Shown: positions 33,201-43,593, counted from the first letter of the stretch. The stretch: DNA of 64,000 nucleotides from Entoloma clypeatum (GCA_963565915.1 OY751494.1:2790001-2854000), one strand, 5' to 3'. The notes: a model not told the origin generated them from the sequence alone. Numbers and translations are program-made.

Positions 33201-33530
33201 TATTTCAATGCTCTTTAAGAGCATTTGTCTATCCAATGTAAAGTGGAATATTCATTCCTGAAAAGGAAAGGCAAAGACGCAGCAGAAAGACAAATTAATG
33301 ACTCGCGCAGTCTTTTGAACAAGCTTTTTAACAAGCTGTTTCCTTTAATAGTGGGTGGCCCAAAGGCACATCCAACTATTGGAATTATTCCAGGATTGGA
33401 TATAAGTTATTTTGAACATAAAATGCAAATGCATTTTTTAAACCTCTCTTTCTTTCGTTCAAAATATGAACACATTGCAAACCAATGTATTGATTGCAAA
33501 GAAAGAAAATACAATCGTTCTACACAATGA
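30215..33530 (-). repeat. Non-coding interior of element G with recurring bulged hairpins
   Basis: No pol remnants found on either strand. Short motifs of the form GC-A-GCC, 5-8 nt, GGC-GC recur: 30302-30317, 30492-30507, 30513-30528, 30974-30990, 31034-31050, 31220-31236, 31563-31581, 31608-31625, 31988-32004, 32034-32051, 32378-32393, 32835-32852, 32879-32895, 33141-33157. Each can fold into a 5-bp hairpin with one bulged base (on the sense strand a bulged U on the 3' side). The closing pair varies with compensation at 32835-32852 (GCT with AGC). Function unknown. Confidence 0.65.
30585..30785 (-). CDS. Small ORF near the 3' end of element G (66 aa), unknown
   Basis: ATG at 30785, stop at 30585-30587. 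The protein starts with an aromatic stretch (MAFFAYFSTAFYTRFAHADQ), then a Thr run, Ala and Ser runs, and a charged tail. The codons end mostly in G or C although the surroundings are AT-rich, which suggests selection for coding. A TTAAATA box lies about 45 nt upstream of the ATG (~30821-30828), so it may have its own promoter. It sits downstream of where pol would be. No family recognised; the low-complexity half could also be a repeat artefact. Confidence 0.5.
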   Translation of the reverse strand: MAFFAYFSTAFYTRFAHADQLAHVASTDASNTTTTTTTTAASAAASSSSSGNDIATTTDGKTSEKK

Positions 33531-34394
33531 TTATGCTGTTATAAGGTCCAGGCGTGGAAACGCTATGTCGTAATTGTCGACGGGTGGACCCTTGTATTGT
33601 TCTGTTATGACGGCATCATGCACCAGACCGGCGACGCAGCTAGAGTAGCGCAGAGCACCAGGGTCTGTCGGTGCAGATAAGAAAGACTTCTTTTTCCATA
33701 AGTTCCGAAACGGCTGATGAAAAACATCGCACGATGTCGGTTGAGGATCATAGGAGATACCTATGCCGTAAAGGTAATCCTCAAGTGACAAATCGGGAAC
33801 AGGATCAACATGATGATGATTGTATGTTTCAACAATCAATTCTCGAACCTTATCATAGGTGAGATCATCATTGTAAAGAAGGGTTTCTATGGCAAAGTCA
33901 TCCCAATCAGGAGACGGGAGGGCAGATAGAAGCATTAGGGCCCGAGTCGATGGAGAAATAGAATGATGTGCGCCGAGATGATCAAAGATTTTATCAAGAT
34001 AATCAATCTCGGTTGCAGGTTGTCGCTTCATAGAAAGTTTGAAGGATAATGCAGCACGAATGTCAGACAGAACTGTTTCATAAACAGCTCGTCCGAACCT
34101 ATTCTTCAACTCAAACCAAGTCTCAGAAGACATATTTTTGGTGAGTTTGATCGACGGGTCGACACGAAGTCGAATATTGGCTAAAGCCATTTGATCCCTA
34201 ATGTTCCATGCCTTGACTTTAATTGTATGGGCTTTCCTTGTAAGGTTAGCAGACATCAAAGGTCGCTTCTCAGCACCATCAACAATTTGCCACAAATCCT
34301 GAGATCTAAGGAACGAACACATGGTGTTCGCCCACTCAGGGTAGTTTGTGCCGTCAAGAACGGGAACAGCAATCAAAGAAGTGATTGAAGACAT
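33531..34394 (-). CDS. Element G Gag (copia type, UBN2/DUF4219-like)
   Basis: Intact 287-residue protein. The N terminus has the copia gag signature VPVLDGTNYPEWANTMCSFL (residues ~9-28) followed by LWQIVDG. The middle follows the UBN2 pattern: W...L...F, then a helix with ATEIDYLDKIFDHLGAHH, then LSALPSPDWDDFAIETLL. There is no zinc knuckle; the last ~90 residues (after HHHVDPVPDLSLEDYL) are not recognised. One hairpin motif (33636-33651, GCT paired with AGC) lies inside its 3' part. No protease or pol frame follows, so this is a Gag-only element. Confidence 0.85.
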   Translation of the reverse strand: MSSITSLIAVPVLDGTNYPEWANTMCSFLRSQDLWQIVDGAEKRPLMSANLTRKAHTIKVKAWNIRDQMALANIRLRVDPSIKLTKNMSSETWFELKNRFGRAVYETVLSDIRAALSFKLSMKRQPATEIDYLDKIFDHLGAHHSISPSTRALMLLSALPSPDWDDFAIETLLYNDDLTYDKVRELIVETYNHHHVDPVPDLSLEDYLYGIGISYDPQPTSCDVFHQPFRNLWKKKSFLSAPTDPGALRYSSCVAGLVHDAVITEQYKGPPVDNYDIAFPRLDLITA

Positions 34395-34991
34395 GTTTGT
34401 TTCTAAAAAGAAACAGTGGTCAGCAAATATTCAAGACCAATTTGAACCGATAAGAGGTATTTGTCTGAATTGTTTGTGACACATGTCAGAGAGAGTTTAT
34501 GTAATAGCCTTTATTTATGTGACTAAGGGTCACAATGCTGTGGTATTTACATAAAGACGGTCGCCTATAGATCAGGCGATTGCTCCATCTTTATTACCCC
34601 GGGTGTAACCTCGGGTGTGATTCTCCTTTCTTCATCGTCGCTATGATTGAAGGGGGACGGTAAGTCCCTCGTTCGAGCTCTCCGGATGTTACTCGGGCGT
34701 GGCGCCCAGGGATCCTAGAGTCATAGTTCAACGAGTGAAGAGAATGTAGATGGGGATACATACTGCTTTTTTCTTTCCACATTTGCGAGTACAGACATGG
34801 CGTGCATGCCGCCCGTGTCGTAATTGCGTGACTTTCACCTTCCGAATGCGTGGTGTGACCATGCAATTCAGAGTACAGAGGTGTCGTCTGTGGAAACCGT
34901 CATCACGCTGAATAACACGGATGTCACGGTGTGACCAATGGTTTGCTTGGATGAAACCATAGTGGAAGCAGATGCAAGATCCTTTCATCTA

Positions 34992-36597
34992 CAGTAGCTC
35001 AAAAAACTGTCCCAATGTTTGGCTGTTTTGTACTGTATTGCTAATAACACAACAGGCACTTGTGATAATTTTCTGCAAAAAAGATATGTTATTCTGTATC
35101 ATCTTAGCTTTCTTTTGAGCCCTGGGTCATGTGGTTTGAACAAATATTGATGGAATAATAAATAAAACAAAATAATCAATCATTGGAACAGTTTTTTGAC
35201 CCTTGGTCATTTTGGCAATATCCCTGCTATAGCAAGCCAAATCACAGTGAGTTTGAGTGTGGGAGTAATAAACAAAATCATGTGACCTTGTTTACATCAG
35301 TTTGACATGTTGAAATTATTTCAACCCTTCTCTTCCTCTTCCACCATCATATGAGGCCCACATCTTCTACCAAGCACTTCTCTGTGGTTTCCCTTCTTCA
35401 AGAAGGTTATACTTTGCATCAAATTGAGGAAAAAACTGGTGTGGGCAAGTCTACCATTGGTAGAATCAAGAAGGAGGTTGATGGGGACAAGGAAAACAGC
35501 AGAGGGGGCCGTCCTTCCAAGCTTACTCCTCGTGACAAGCAATCAATTATTCGACAAATCACTACAGGAAAGCTTGATAATGCTGTTCAAGCTACCCACT
35601 ACATCAACAACATCCTCCCCAATCCTGTCACACCTCAAACAGTCAGAAATGCACTCAAATCTGATGACTTTCGCTCTGTTGTCAAGCAGAAACGTCCTCT
35701 GCTTAAAAAGGCCCATCGACTGGAGCGTCTCAGATTTGCCAGGTACCATGAAAATTGGACAGTTGAGGATTGGAAGAGGGTCTTGTGGTCAGATGAGACA
35801 AAAATTAACAGGATTGGATCAGATGGGAGGGTGTATACTTGGAAAAAAAGGGGGGAACCACTTTCTGACAGAACCACTACTCCTACAGTCAAGCATGGAG
35901 GGGGGAATAACCTTATGGTATGGGGGTGCATGGGCTGGAATGGGGTGGGGGTGCTTACAGAGGTTCAGGGGATCATGAATGCAGACCAATACTGCCAAAT
36001 TTTGGATGAAGGAGTGGTGGAAAGCTTTGAAAAGTTGGAGATGGCAGAGGGGGAAAGGATATTTCAGCAGGACAATGACCCCAAACATGCCTCCAACAAG
36101 GCAACAAAGTGGTTTGAGGACAACAACATTCAAGTTCTGGTCTGGCCTGCCCAATCCCCTGATCTCAATGCCATTGAACACCTCTGGGTAGAGCTGAAGA
36201 AGAATTTGAGGAAATATCCAAGTCCACCAAAAGGGGTACATGAGTTGTGGGAGAGGGTTGCAGAAGAGTGGAACAAAATTACACCAGAAGCATGCCAAAG
36301 ACTTATAGAAAGCATGCCTAGAAGGATACAAGCAGTTATCAAGGCAAAAGGGGGTCATACCAAGTACTAATTGTGTAAATAACCAAGGGTCAAAAAACTG
36401 TCCCAATGATTGATTATTTTGTTTTATTTATTATTCCATCAATATTTGTTCAAACCACATGACCCAGGGCTCAAAAGAAAGCTAAGATGATACAGGATAA
36501 CATATCTTTTTTGCAGAAAATTATCACAAGTGCCTGTTGTGTTATTAGCAATACAGTACAAAACAGCCAAACATTGGGACAGTTTTTTGAGCTACTG
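34992..36597 (+). mobile_element. Element H: Tc1-type DNA transposon with ~221-bp inverted repeats
   Basis: Starts CAGTAGCTC (34992) and ends GAGCTACTG (36597), flanked by TA on both sides (34990-34991, 36598-36599). The terminal inverted repeats run 34992-35213 and 36377-36597 with about three mismatches. Each arm carries TCAAAAAACTGTCCCAATG at its outer end and an inverted copy at its inner end (34999-35017 with 35181-35199; 36390-36408 with 36572-36590). It encloses one intact transposase gene and sits in the leader of element G. Confidence 0.95.
35351..36370 (+). CDS. Tc1/mariner-family transposase (DD34E)
   Basis: Intact 339-residue protein. An N-terminal helix-turn-helix (LLQEGYTLHQIEEKTGVGKS, residues ~15-34) precedes a basic GRPSKLTPRD linker and a second DNA-binding helix bundle. 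The catalytic core follows: first Asp in WSDETKIN (~146), second Asp in QQDNDPKH (~240), and Glu in SPDLNAIEHLW, 34 residues after the second Asp, i.e. the DD34E spacing typical of Tc1. The length equals that of active Tc1 family members. No introns are needed. It cuts and pastes the element at TA dinucleotides. Confidence 0.95.
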   Translation: MRPTSSTKHFSVVSLLQEGYTLHQIEEKTGVGKSTIGRIKKEVDGDKENSRGGRPSKLTPRDKQSIIRQITTGKLDNAVQATHYINNILPNPVTPQTVRNALKSDDFRSVVKQKRPLLKKAHRLERLRFARYHENWTVEDWKRVLWSDETKINRIGSDGRVYTWKKRGEPLSDRTTTPTVKHGGGNNLMVWGCMGWNGVGVLTEVQGIMNADQYCQILDEGVVESFEKLEMAEGERIFQQDNDPKHASNKATKWFEDNNIQVLVWPAQSPDLNAIEHLWVELKKNLRKYPSPPKGVHELWERVAEEWNKITPEACQRLIESMPRRIQAVIKAKGGHTKY

Positions 36598-37276
36598 TAG
36601 GAACAATTTTAAGTCAGCATCAAATCTGAGATCGTGCAACCATAAAAAATGGGAAGCCCCTGAGGCAACCCAAAAAGGGCGCTTTTATCAGGTACAGGGT
36701 GCAATGGATCAAGATCGATCGACGAAAAAGGTTCAAGGAACAGAAAGTTCCTGAGAATCGTGATGTCCAAATGTCAGCACATCGAGATATACTCGATTTG
36801 GTTTTGAAACCAAATGCCAGACAGGACATGACACAGCGTGAGAAAACCCCAAATCTAGATCGCAGCCAAATGAAGGCGCAGATACAAGAGAGGGTTTTTC
36901 ACAGGGGTGTGGTGGCAGCCTATCAAGGCGCTCAAACCACAGGCTTATACAAAATGTCCAAATATAGACATAGGCCATAAAAGGCCCTAGTCTAGATCAA
37001 GAACTAGATGCAGCCCTAGGGGCGCTTTGCTAGTCTTGGACATCAGAACTAGGTGCAGCCCAAAGGGCGCTCACTAGTCTGGAACCTCCGAGCATCAAAC
37101 CAGATAACTAACTTAGACTAGTCTATGCTACTAGCTAAAGAGGCGGTAGCAGCCCAAAGGGCGCTTTTAAAACTCGCGCTCACTGGCTAGGCCAGGTTAG
37201 TATCTAACAGGCTAGACAGTCGCAGCAACTCCGTCAGAGTGCGCAGACTGTACTGGGCAATCCGGGGCCCATAACC
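36598..37276 (-). other. Element G leader with clustered hairpin motifs and tRNA-Met primer site
   Basis: Between the Tc1 insertion and the 5' LTR. Hairpin motifs are dense here: 36862-36879, 36915-36931, 37010-37025, 37055-37070, 37149-37164 and a variant with GCA paired to TGC at 37222-37244. The 12 bases at 37265-37276, touching the LTR, read GGGCCCATAACC on the plus strand, the same as the anticodon stem-loop of eukaryotic initiator tRNA-Met. The minus-strand RNA is thus complementary to a half tRNA, as in Drosophila copia. Confidence 0.7.
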
Positions 37277-37718
37277 TTTCGAACAGCACACCTACATACG
37301 CAGGGAAGCCTGGGTAAGATACTCACATTGGAGGAAGCGGAGCGAGAAGAGCTTGAGTGATGAAGGTACTTCGTAAAAGTCCTATTATTGCAGATACAGA
37401 TACATCGAGTATTTATACCTACAAGGATGCGCACAGACCATGTACAAACAAGTACAAACTGAGTTCTGTCGCAGAACCATAAACTCACGTTTATGGTAAT
37501 ATGTGACTTATAGTCATATAGTGTGACAAGCACATGATGTGACATAACATGACATATGTTATGCACGTCTGACACATATCTAATGAGTCAGGGATCTAGA
37601 GCGAGTCTAGATTGTTCTAAGTCTAGAACACTTCCATATGTAACTCCATATGGGAATACACATGTTTATAGACATGTGATTGACTGTCGAGACATCCGTC
37701 TAGAATGTATTCTCAACA
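37277..37718 (-). repeat. 5' LTR of element G (442 bp)
   Basis: Matches 29773-30214 at every base compared. A TATAAATA box on the minus strand at 37417-37410 is the likely promoter. ATGTT follows at 37719-37723. Confidence 0.9.
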
Positions 37719-37799
37719 ATGTTTGTTCTGCAATGTGTTGTCGCTCCTAAACATGTTTGGAACACAATGATTGTTATGGGCATGCTATCTTGAAGTGCA

Positions 37800-38700
37800 T
37801 ATCAGACAAAACCTTATCTCCTGTCTTCCACAATGCCTGGATTCCTTTGGGGTCTTTTGCTATGGGTAGATATGCATCAGAGACACCCTCTTCAGGTGTC
37901 TATATATTTATCTACCATAAAATAATAATGCTAGGTGAGGAATAGGTGTTTTTGATGTGCACCTCATACTCTGCATCTTACTGCCTGATTCAGGCATTGC
38001 GCACCTTGTACTACCGACGCTTGGAGACCTATTCATACCATAGAATAGGCCTACACAGGTGCCCTGACCATATTGAGGGCTCAAGATGATGATCTGTACC
38101 CCAGGTGAGTACACACATTTTCGCTCTTTTCACCATGTTCTACCCTTACTGGGGTGGCCATATACCTTCTCTCATACACCTATACACTCTATAATCAACC
38201 CACATGTAACACCCTGGCTGGGGAGGCCAGTATCCCAAGGGGGGGTATATGCTCCTCCTCCTCCTCAGGCCCACACCGCTTTTTTAGCTTTTTTAATCAT
38301 CTTTTCCTCAAGGCACTGGTTGGAAATGAGGCTTGATATATTATACTATGTATTAGAACAGGTATACATGTATATAGACCATAGTATGGCTGTACAGGTA
38401 GGGGGATGGATGGTGTTGGTGTAGTATGCATAGGCTAGAGAGGCATAAGAGATTACCTATACCTCCTCTAATGTATATATAGTCATAGGATGATGGGAAG
38501 ATGAAGCCTGAGGCATAGGAGTGATGAGGAAAGGGGGAGGGAGGTTCTGATGCATGGGAAGGGCATGGGAGCACGCCTGAACGTTGCTCAGGACTCAATC
38601 CGAACGGCATCGGTGACATGGAAGACGATGTGGATGGGCCCTGAGACGTTGATGGTGATGACGACATGATGTGAGACGTTGATGGCATGGTGATTGATGG
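37800..38700 (+). repeat. Dispersed repeat R, copy 2
   Basis: Second copy of the repeat at 28533-29380, about 80-85% alike by eye, without the inverted arm. No gene seen. Confidence 0.7.
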
Positions 38701-39150
38701 TGCCAGTAGGTTCCGAACGAGATGAGGGACTTTGTCAAGTATTTAGGGTATTTATCCAGCATTTAACGAGGTTTGGGGAGACTGGATGACTTCCTGTAAG
38801 GTTTAGAATCCTAGATTATTTTCTAAATCGATAAGCGAGCGGAGTCTAAATAATATAGGTCTAGGTTTCCAAACCATAAACACTTGTTTCATCAAGGCCA
38901 ATAAATCCTGCAAAATTGTTGTGCCATTTCACCGAGATCACATGTTAACAGTTCCGGAGTGATGAAGCATGTCTGTAGGGGGGTTCATGACATATCTCAA
39001 CTTGTTGAGTATCAAGAAACCATTTTATGGATAGTATGTACTCGTTGCGCACATTTTTTTATAGCGTGTCTGGTCGGAGAGTCCTGACACGGGGCTTAGC
39101 AGAGTCACTGAAGCATATGGGCCGAATGTAGGCTGGTCCATGGCTTTCTG
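38701..39150. other. Spacer left of element I
   Basis: No gene or repeat recognised. The last five bases TTCTG (39146-39150) are the left target duplication of element I. Confidence 0.5.
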
Positions 39151-39693
39151 TGTTACACTTTTTCACCCTCTTCCTATGCACCTTCACACGACCCCTTGAC
39201 CCTCGACCCCATTTCACTTAACTCCAACAACCCTGGGACATGTGTCCCCCCTATCAGTGCTATGACTCACATTGACTCGGACGATTCCCCTTTTAGATAC
39301 ATTTTCACTTGTTATCTCTGACTCACGGCCTTGAGGCCTTATCTCTGACTCCTATGCCACAGCCCCCTTGAAACATCTAACTAACCAATGGCCTATTTAG
39401 CTCCTGCGCAGCACCTACTTATTTATAGCCATTGGATAATGTATATAAGACCTGTAACCTTAGAGTAGAGGTCCTCAGCTTGACCTAGGCATACAACGCT
39501 TACTTGTCTATTTTTCGAATGCTCTCCAACTAAGTGCCTTGCGAGGACTTAGCTCTGCCAGACCCCAAACCGAGTCGTCCTTCTGAGGAACTCGCTGATC
39601 TTGAACAAGTCGTCCTACTGAGGGACTTGTGTGGAAACAGTATGAACCCACGTGACTAGGACCTTGCACTGATTGTAGGCTATCGCCATAACA
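39151..39693 (+). repeat. 5' LTR of element I (543 bp)
   Basis: A TATATAAG box is at 39442 and the inferred transcript start at 39475-39477. Two TGACTCA (Gcn4/AP-1-type) heptamers lie upstream at 39263-39269 and 39319-39325. Confidence 0.93.
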
Positions 39694-39695
39694 AA

Positions 39696-39707
39696 AGGTC
39701 AAGCTGA
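39696..39707 (+). promoter_or_regulatory. Self-priming primer site of element I
   Basis: AGGTCAAGCTGA, two bases after the LTR, is the reverse complement of TCAGCTTGACCT at 39475-39486 in the LTR, 33 nt after the TATATAAG box. A 12-nt match. Confidence 0.75.
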
Positions 39708-39724
39708 TCTACGTCGTCAACCCA

Positions 39725-40888
39725 CCGCGGTTTTAGACGCAAAGATTCCTCCCCGACAATCAACCTTTGGAGTCTCGTCTGACTCAGAAGACGAACAGGA
39801 GTTCGTAGACGCACCACGACAACCACCGACACCATACAGAAGAGTAACCTCCTCTTCCGTACCAGTCAACCCCACATCACTCTCTTACCTCTCCCGGATA
39901 CAAATCCCACCACCGCCAGCTGTTGCTGTTGCTGCACCCAGACCAAAGACCCCAGACACCCCAGTGAAACCAGCACCTGTAGAAATGACTTCTCAGGCAA
40001 GAACCCCAGACAAAGAGATCAAGATCAGCCTGCCGGCGATCTTCAATGGAGACAGAAGAAAGCTGTCAGATTTTTGTTCAATGCGAACTTATATTTGGAA
40101 ATGAACGACAACATCTACAACTCCGACAAAAAGAAAATCCTCTTCACGGTCTCATACATGAAAGGAGGAACGGCTGGGCCGTGAAAAGAGTCTTGGTACA
40201 GAGACATCACCACTGCCGGAGTACCCACCTATCCGAAGTACACAGACTTCATCGAGAAACTGAGGAAGTCATTTTCCCTGGTTGACAAAGAAGGAGACGT
40301 GTTGACTATGATGAAAACGCAGAAGATGGAGGGCATGACAGCCGACAAATTTGTTGAAAAATTCAAACTATGTGTTGCAGAGAGTTTGATCACAGAGGAG
40401 CGATCCCTCAAAGATTATTTTATGGAGGCGTTGCCCCACACGCGCTCTGAGACAAGATCCTGGGCCTGCACAAGATCCCAGGAACAGTTGATGAATGGTA
40501 TACCATGGCGTCCAGATTGGACAACCAGTGGAGGAGAGCCAGAGCAGTCTCTCAAAGGCTAAGGCCCGATGGGGGAAAGAAGAAGTTCAAGGTTAACTAT
40601 AACCCTGCACCCCAAAACACGCACTTCGCCCCAGACCCAAACACTATGGACATTGACCGGCTGACTGCCGAAGAGAGAGACGACCACTTCAAGAAAGGGT
40701 TGTGCTTCATCTGCCATCAGGCAGGACATCGTGCTGATGCACACAAAGGAGGAAAGACCCCGGTTGCGAACAACACATTCAAGAAAGCTTCCGATGCATA
40801 TGCCCATATCCGAGGCATTTTCAAAGACTTACCAAATGAGGAACAAGACACCTTAATCTCCGAGATGGAGAAGCAGGGTTTTCAATAA
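39725..40888 (+). pseudogene. Element I gag, decayed
   Basis: A proline-rich N-terminal part (first in-frame ATG 39985) leads to a capsid region (KISLPAIFNGDRRKLSDF, then MKGGTAGP, FIEKLRKSFSLVDKEGD, KFVEKFKLCVAE). It ends in a knuckle CFICHQAGHRADAH in which the last Cys of CCHC is His. Lesions: a one-base loss near 40072, a TGA for Trp near 40183, a one-base gain near 40437 and a TGA for Arg near 40449. The stop TAA is at 40886-40888, right after the GGGTTTT heptamer. Confidence 0.85.
40876..40882 (+). promoter_or_regulatory. Predicted -1 frameshift heptamer G GGT TTT (element I)
   Basis: Gag codons CAG GGT TTT CAA TAA contain GGGTTTT in slip phase, a canonical X XXY YYZ heptamer also used by barley yellow dwarf virus. 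The -1 frame is open from here into the protease. Confidence 0.75.
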
Positions 40889-43364
40889 AGCGGCCTGTAC
40901 CGATGTCAGCCCCCGCTCAATTTTCAATCTCCCTATCCCCTGTAATTGTAGCCAACATGAATGACAAATCTTTTTCAATCCCCATTTCAATGTCAGGAGA
41001 AGGAGAAAGCATTGATGAAAAACTAAAGATAAACGCCCTGATAGATTCAGGAGCAGGAGGAACCTTCTTGGATCAGAAGTTCGCCACAGCCAACCGAATG
41101 GAGCTTGTTCCATTACTAAAGCCCATTCACGTGTTCAATGTGGATGGAACAAAGAACAAAGAAGGGATGATCAACCATTGCACATGGAAGAAGATCTGGA
41201 TTGATAACAAAGAACTCGACATCAGATTCTTGGTCACCGGACTTGGAAAGGAAACTGCCATTTTGAGGTTACCATGGTTAAAACAATATAACCCAAAGAT
41301 TGATTGGGAAAAAGGAACCTTGGATATCGAAACGATCAGGTTCAAGAAGACCCTAGCAGGAGTCATGAGGAAGAAATTTGATGAGCTCTTGGCATCAAAA
41401 GACAAGAAACCCATTGCCATTGCTGCATGGATGAAAGAAAAACCCGAACAAAAAATCTATGCGACGATAGAAGAAATTGATGATGAAGAGACCCTTAAAC
41501 CAAAGAAGGAGGCTCTACCGGCAAATGGACCTATCTTGAAAAGGATAGATGAAATATCAGACAATGACCTCGACCTATTCAGGACATATGTCACAATGGA
41601 CGAACCCATTGAGGATATTTGGATTCAAGCCAAAACCTCAATCTCCCAGAAACTCTCACACAATACGGACACCACGGACAAACCAAAGAAAGAACTACCG
41701 GAACAATACAATCAGTATCAGAAGGTGTTCGAAAAAATGGCATCTGAGAGATTACCGGAACATAAACCATGGGACCACGAAATTGACTTGAAACCGGACT
41801 TCACCCCAAAAGACTGTAAGGTTTATCCTTTGTCACCGGAAGAACAAACAAAACTGGACAAATTCCTTGATGAGAACCTCTGAAAGGGGTACATCAGACC
41901 CTCAAAATCACCAATGGCATCACCCTTTTTCTTTGTGGCAAAAAAGGACTTGGATAAACTCAGACCATGTCAGGACTATCGGCGATTGAACGAAGGAACG
42001 GTGAAGAACGCATACCCGTTACCCCTGGTTGGAGATTTACTGGACAAACTGAAAGGAGCAAAGGTCTTTACCAAACTGGACATGCATTGGGGATACAACA
42101 ACATACGGATCAAACCTGGCGATGAGTGGAAGGCTGCATTCAAAACCAATCGAGGGTTGTATGAACCCTTGGTTGCCTTTTTTGGACTGGCAGGCATGCC
42201 CCCCACGTTTCAGGCAATGATGAATGAAATTTTCAAAGAAGAACTTGAAGAGGGATGGTTGCTCATTTATTTGGACGACATCTTCATATTCTCAGTCAAT
42301 GATGAAATCGACACCGAACAGACACTCCGTGTGCTTAAGAAAATGGAAGAGAACGATCTCTATCTCAACCTGGAAAAATGCGAGTTTGGAGTCAGGCAAT
42401 GCGAATACCTCGGACTCATTATCAAAGAAAACAAAATCGCGATGGATCCCGTTAAGTTATCAGGGATAGCAAAATGGCCGGAACCTGTGACTGTGAAACA
42501 GGTCAGATCCTTCCTTGGATTTGGAAACTTCTATCGAAGGTTTATCAGACACTACTCGGACATTGCCAAACCCCTGAATGATCTGACAAAAAAGGATCAG
42601 GAATGGGAATGGAATGAGGACTGCCAAACGGCATTTGACACGTTAAAGGACAAATTTGTGGAATCACCGGTATTGTTAATGCCAAACACTGACAAACTGT
42701 TCATCATAGAATCTGATGCATCCAAATGGGCGACAGGAGCAGTACTGCGCCAGCAAGATGTAAACGGAGACTGGCACCCCTGTGGATATATATCGCACTC
42801 GTTCTTTGCGGCAGAATGGAACTATGAGATCTATGATCGAGAACTCTTGGGAATTATCCGATCACTGGAAACCTGGAGGCATTACCTCCTTGGATCACCA
42901 TTTCCAACAGTTGTTCTATCAGATCACAAGAACCTGACATATTACCGGGAACCCCAGAAATTGAACAGACGACAAGCACGGTGGAGATTATATCTCTCTG
43001 AGTTTGAACTCAAACTAGTACACACCCCAGGAGCAAAAATAATCCAGTCGGATGCCTTGTCAAGGCGACCGGACCACATACCCAAAGAAGATACCAACAA
43101 TGAAGACATTATTGTCTTACCAGATGACATTTTTGTCAAAACAGTGGACCTTGAGCTACAAGGAGATATTCTAAAAGCAACCGAAAATGATGAGCTCTTC
43201 TCAAAAGCCATCACTGCCCTAAAAGAATCAGGGACCCCACCAATTAAATCCCATTTATCAGAATGGAGAACAGAAGATGAAATATTATTCTTCCGCGACA
43301 GATGTTACGTACCGCCAGATGAGACTCTGCACCGGGAAATAACGAAACAATATCATGACTCCCT
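40883..43364 (+). pseudogene. Element I pol, first part: protease, RT, RNase H
   Basis: Protease with ALIDSGAGGTFLD and LRLPWLKQYNP. A TGA at 41881-41883 (arginine expected) interrupts just before the RT. Then RT with [20 protein letters not shown] and YLDDIFIFS, and RNase H with [16 protein letters not shown] and [10 protein letters not shown]. The frame is cut at YHDSLP by the insertion of J at 43370; it resumes at 51423 with the GHPG motif of the integrase. Confidence 0.92.
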
Positions 43365-43593
43365 ACCAATGTCACGTAGCGTGTTTTTCAATGTTGGAAA
43401 ACGTCGGATGCATCGGAGCAGTCGGAGCGGAGTAGCGGATGAACGGATGCGACAAGTCCGACGTCTTGCAGAAAGGACCTGGCTTCAACTTATGTGTTGC
43501 GCCCATTCTTTGACGTGGTCCTAGATTTCGGATTGGCAGATGTCGGAGGGTGAGAGGAGCGGATGTGCGGAGCGGATGTGCGGAGGTGGAGAC

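Larger units (their letters stand above)
29773..37718 (-). mobile_element. Element G: copia-type element with gag only (TR-GAG-like)
   Basis: Two 442-bp LTRs that look identical (29773-30214 and 37277-37718) bracket 7.06 kb. The target duplication is ATGTT on both sides (29768-29772, 37719-37723). On the minus strand, a polypurine tract (TTGAGGGGGAG) precedes the 3' LTR, and a primer site complementary to the initiator tRNA-Met anticodon region follows the 5' LTR. Between them are a copia-type gag and one small ORF, with no protease, integrase or reverse transcriptase. Identical LTRs imply recent movement, so enzymes must have come from another copy. Element H is inserted in it. Plant elements with this layout have been called TR-GAG. 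Confidence 0.85.

Noticed and set aside
34594..34988. Minus-strand ORFs upstream of gag G with His/Cys-rich stretches
   Set aside because: No domain, overlapping frames, and they lie in the untranslated leader between gag and the Tc1 insertion.
37265..37276. A tRNA gene, because of the initiator tRNA-Met anticodon sequence
   Set aside because: Only 12 bases match and no cloverleaf arms surround them; position next to the LTR makes it a primer site.
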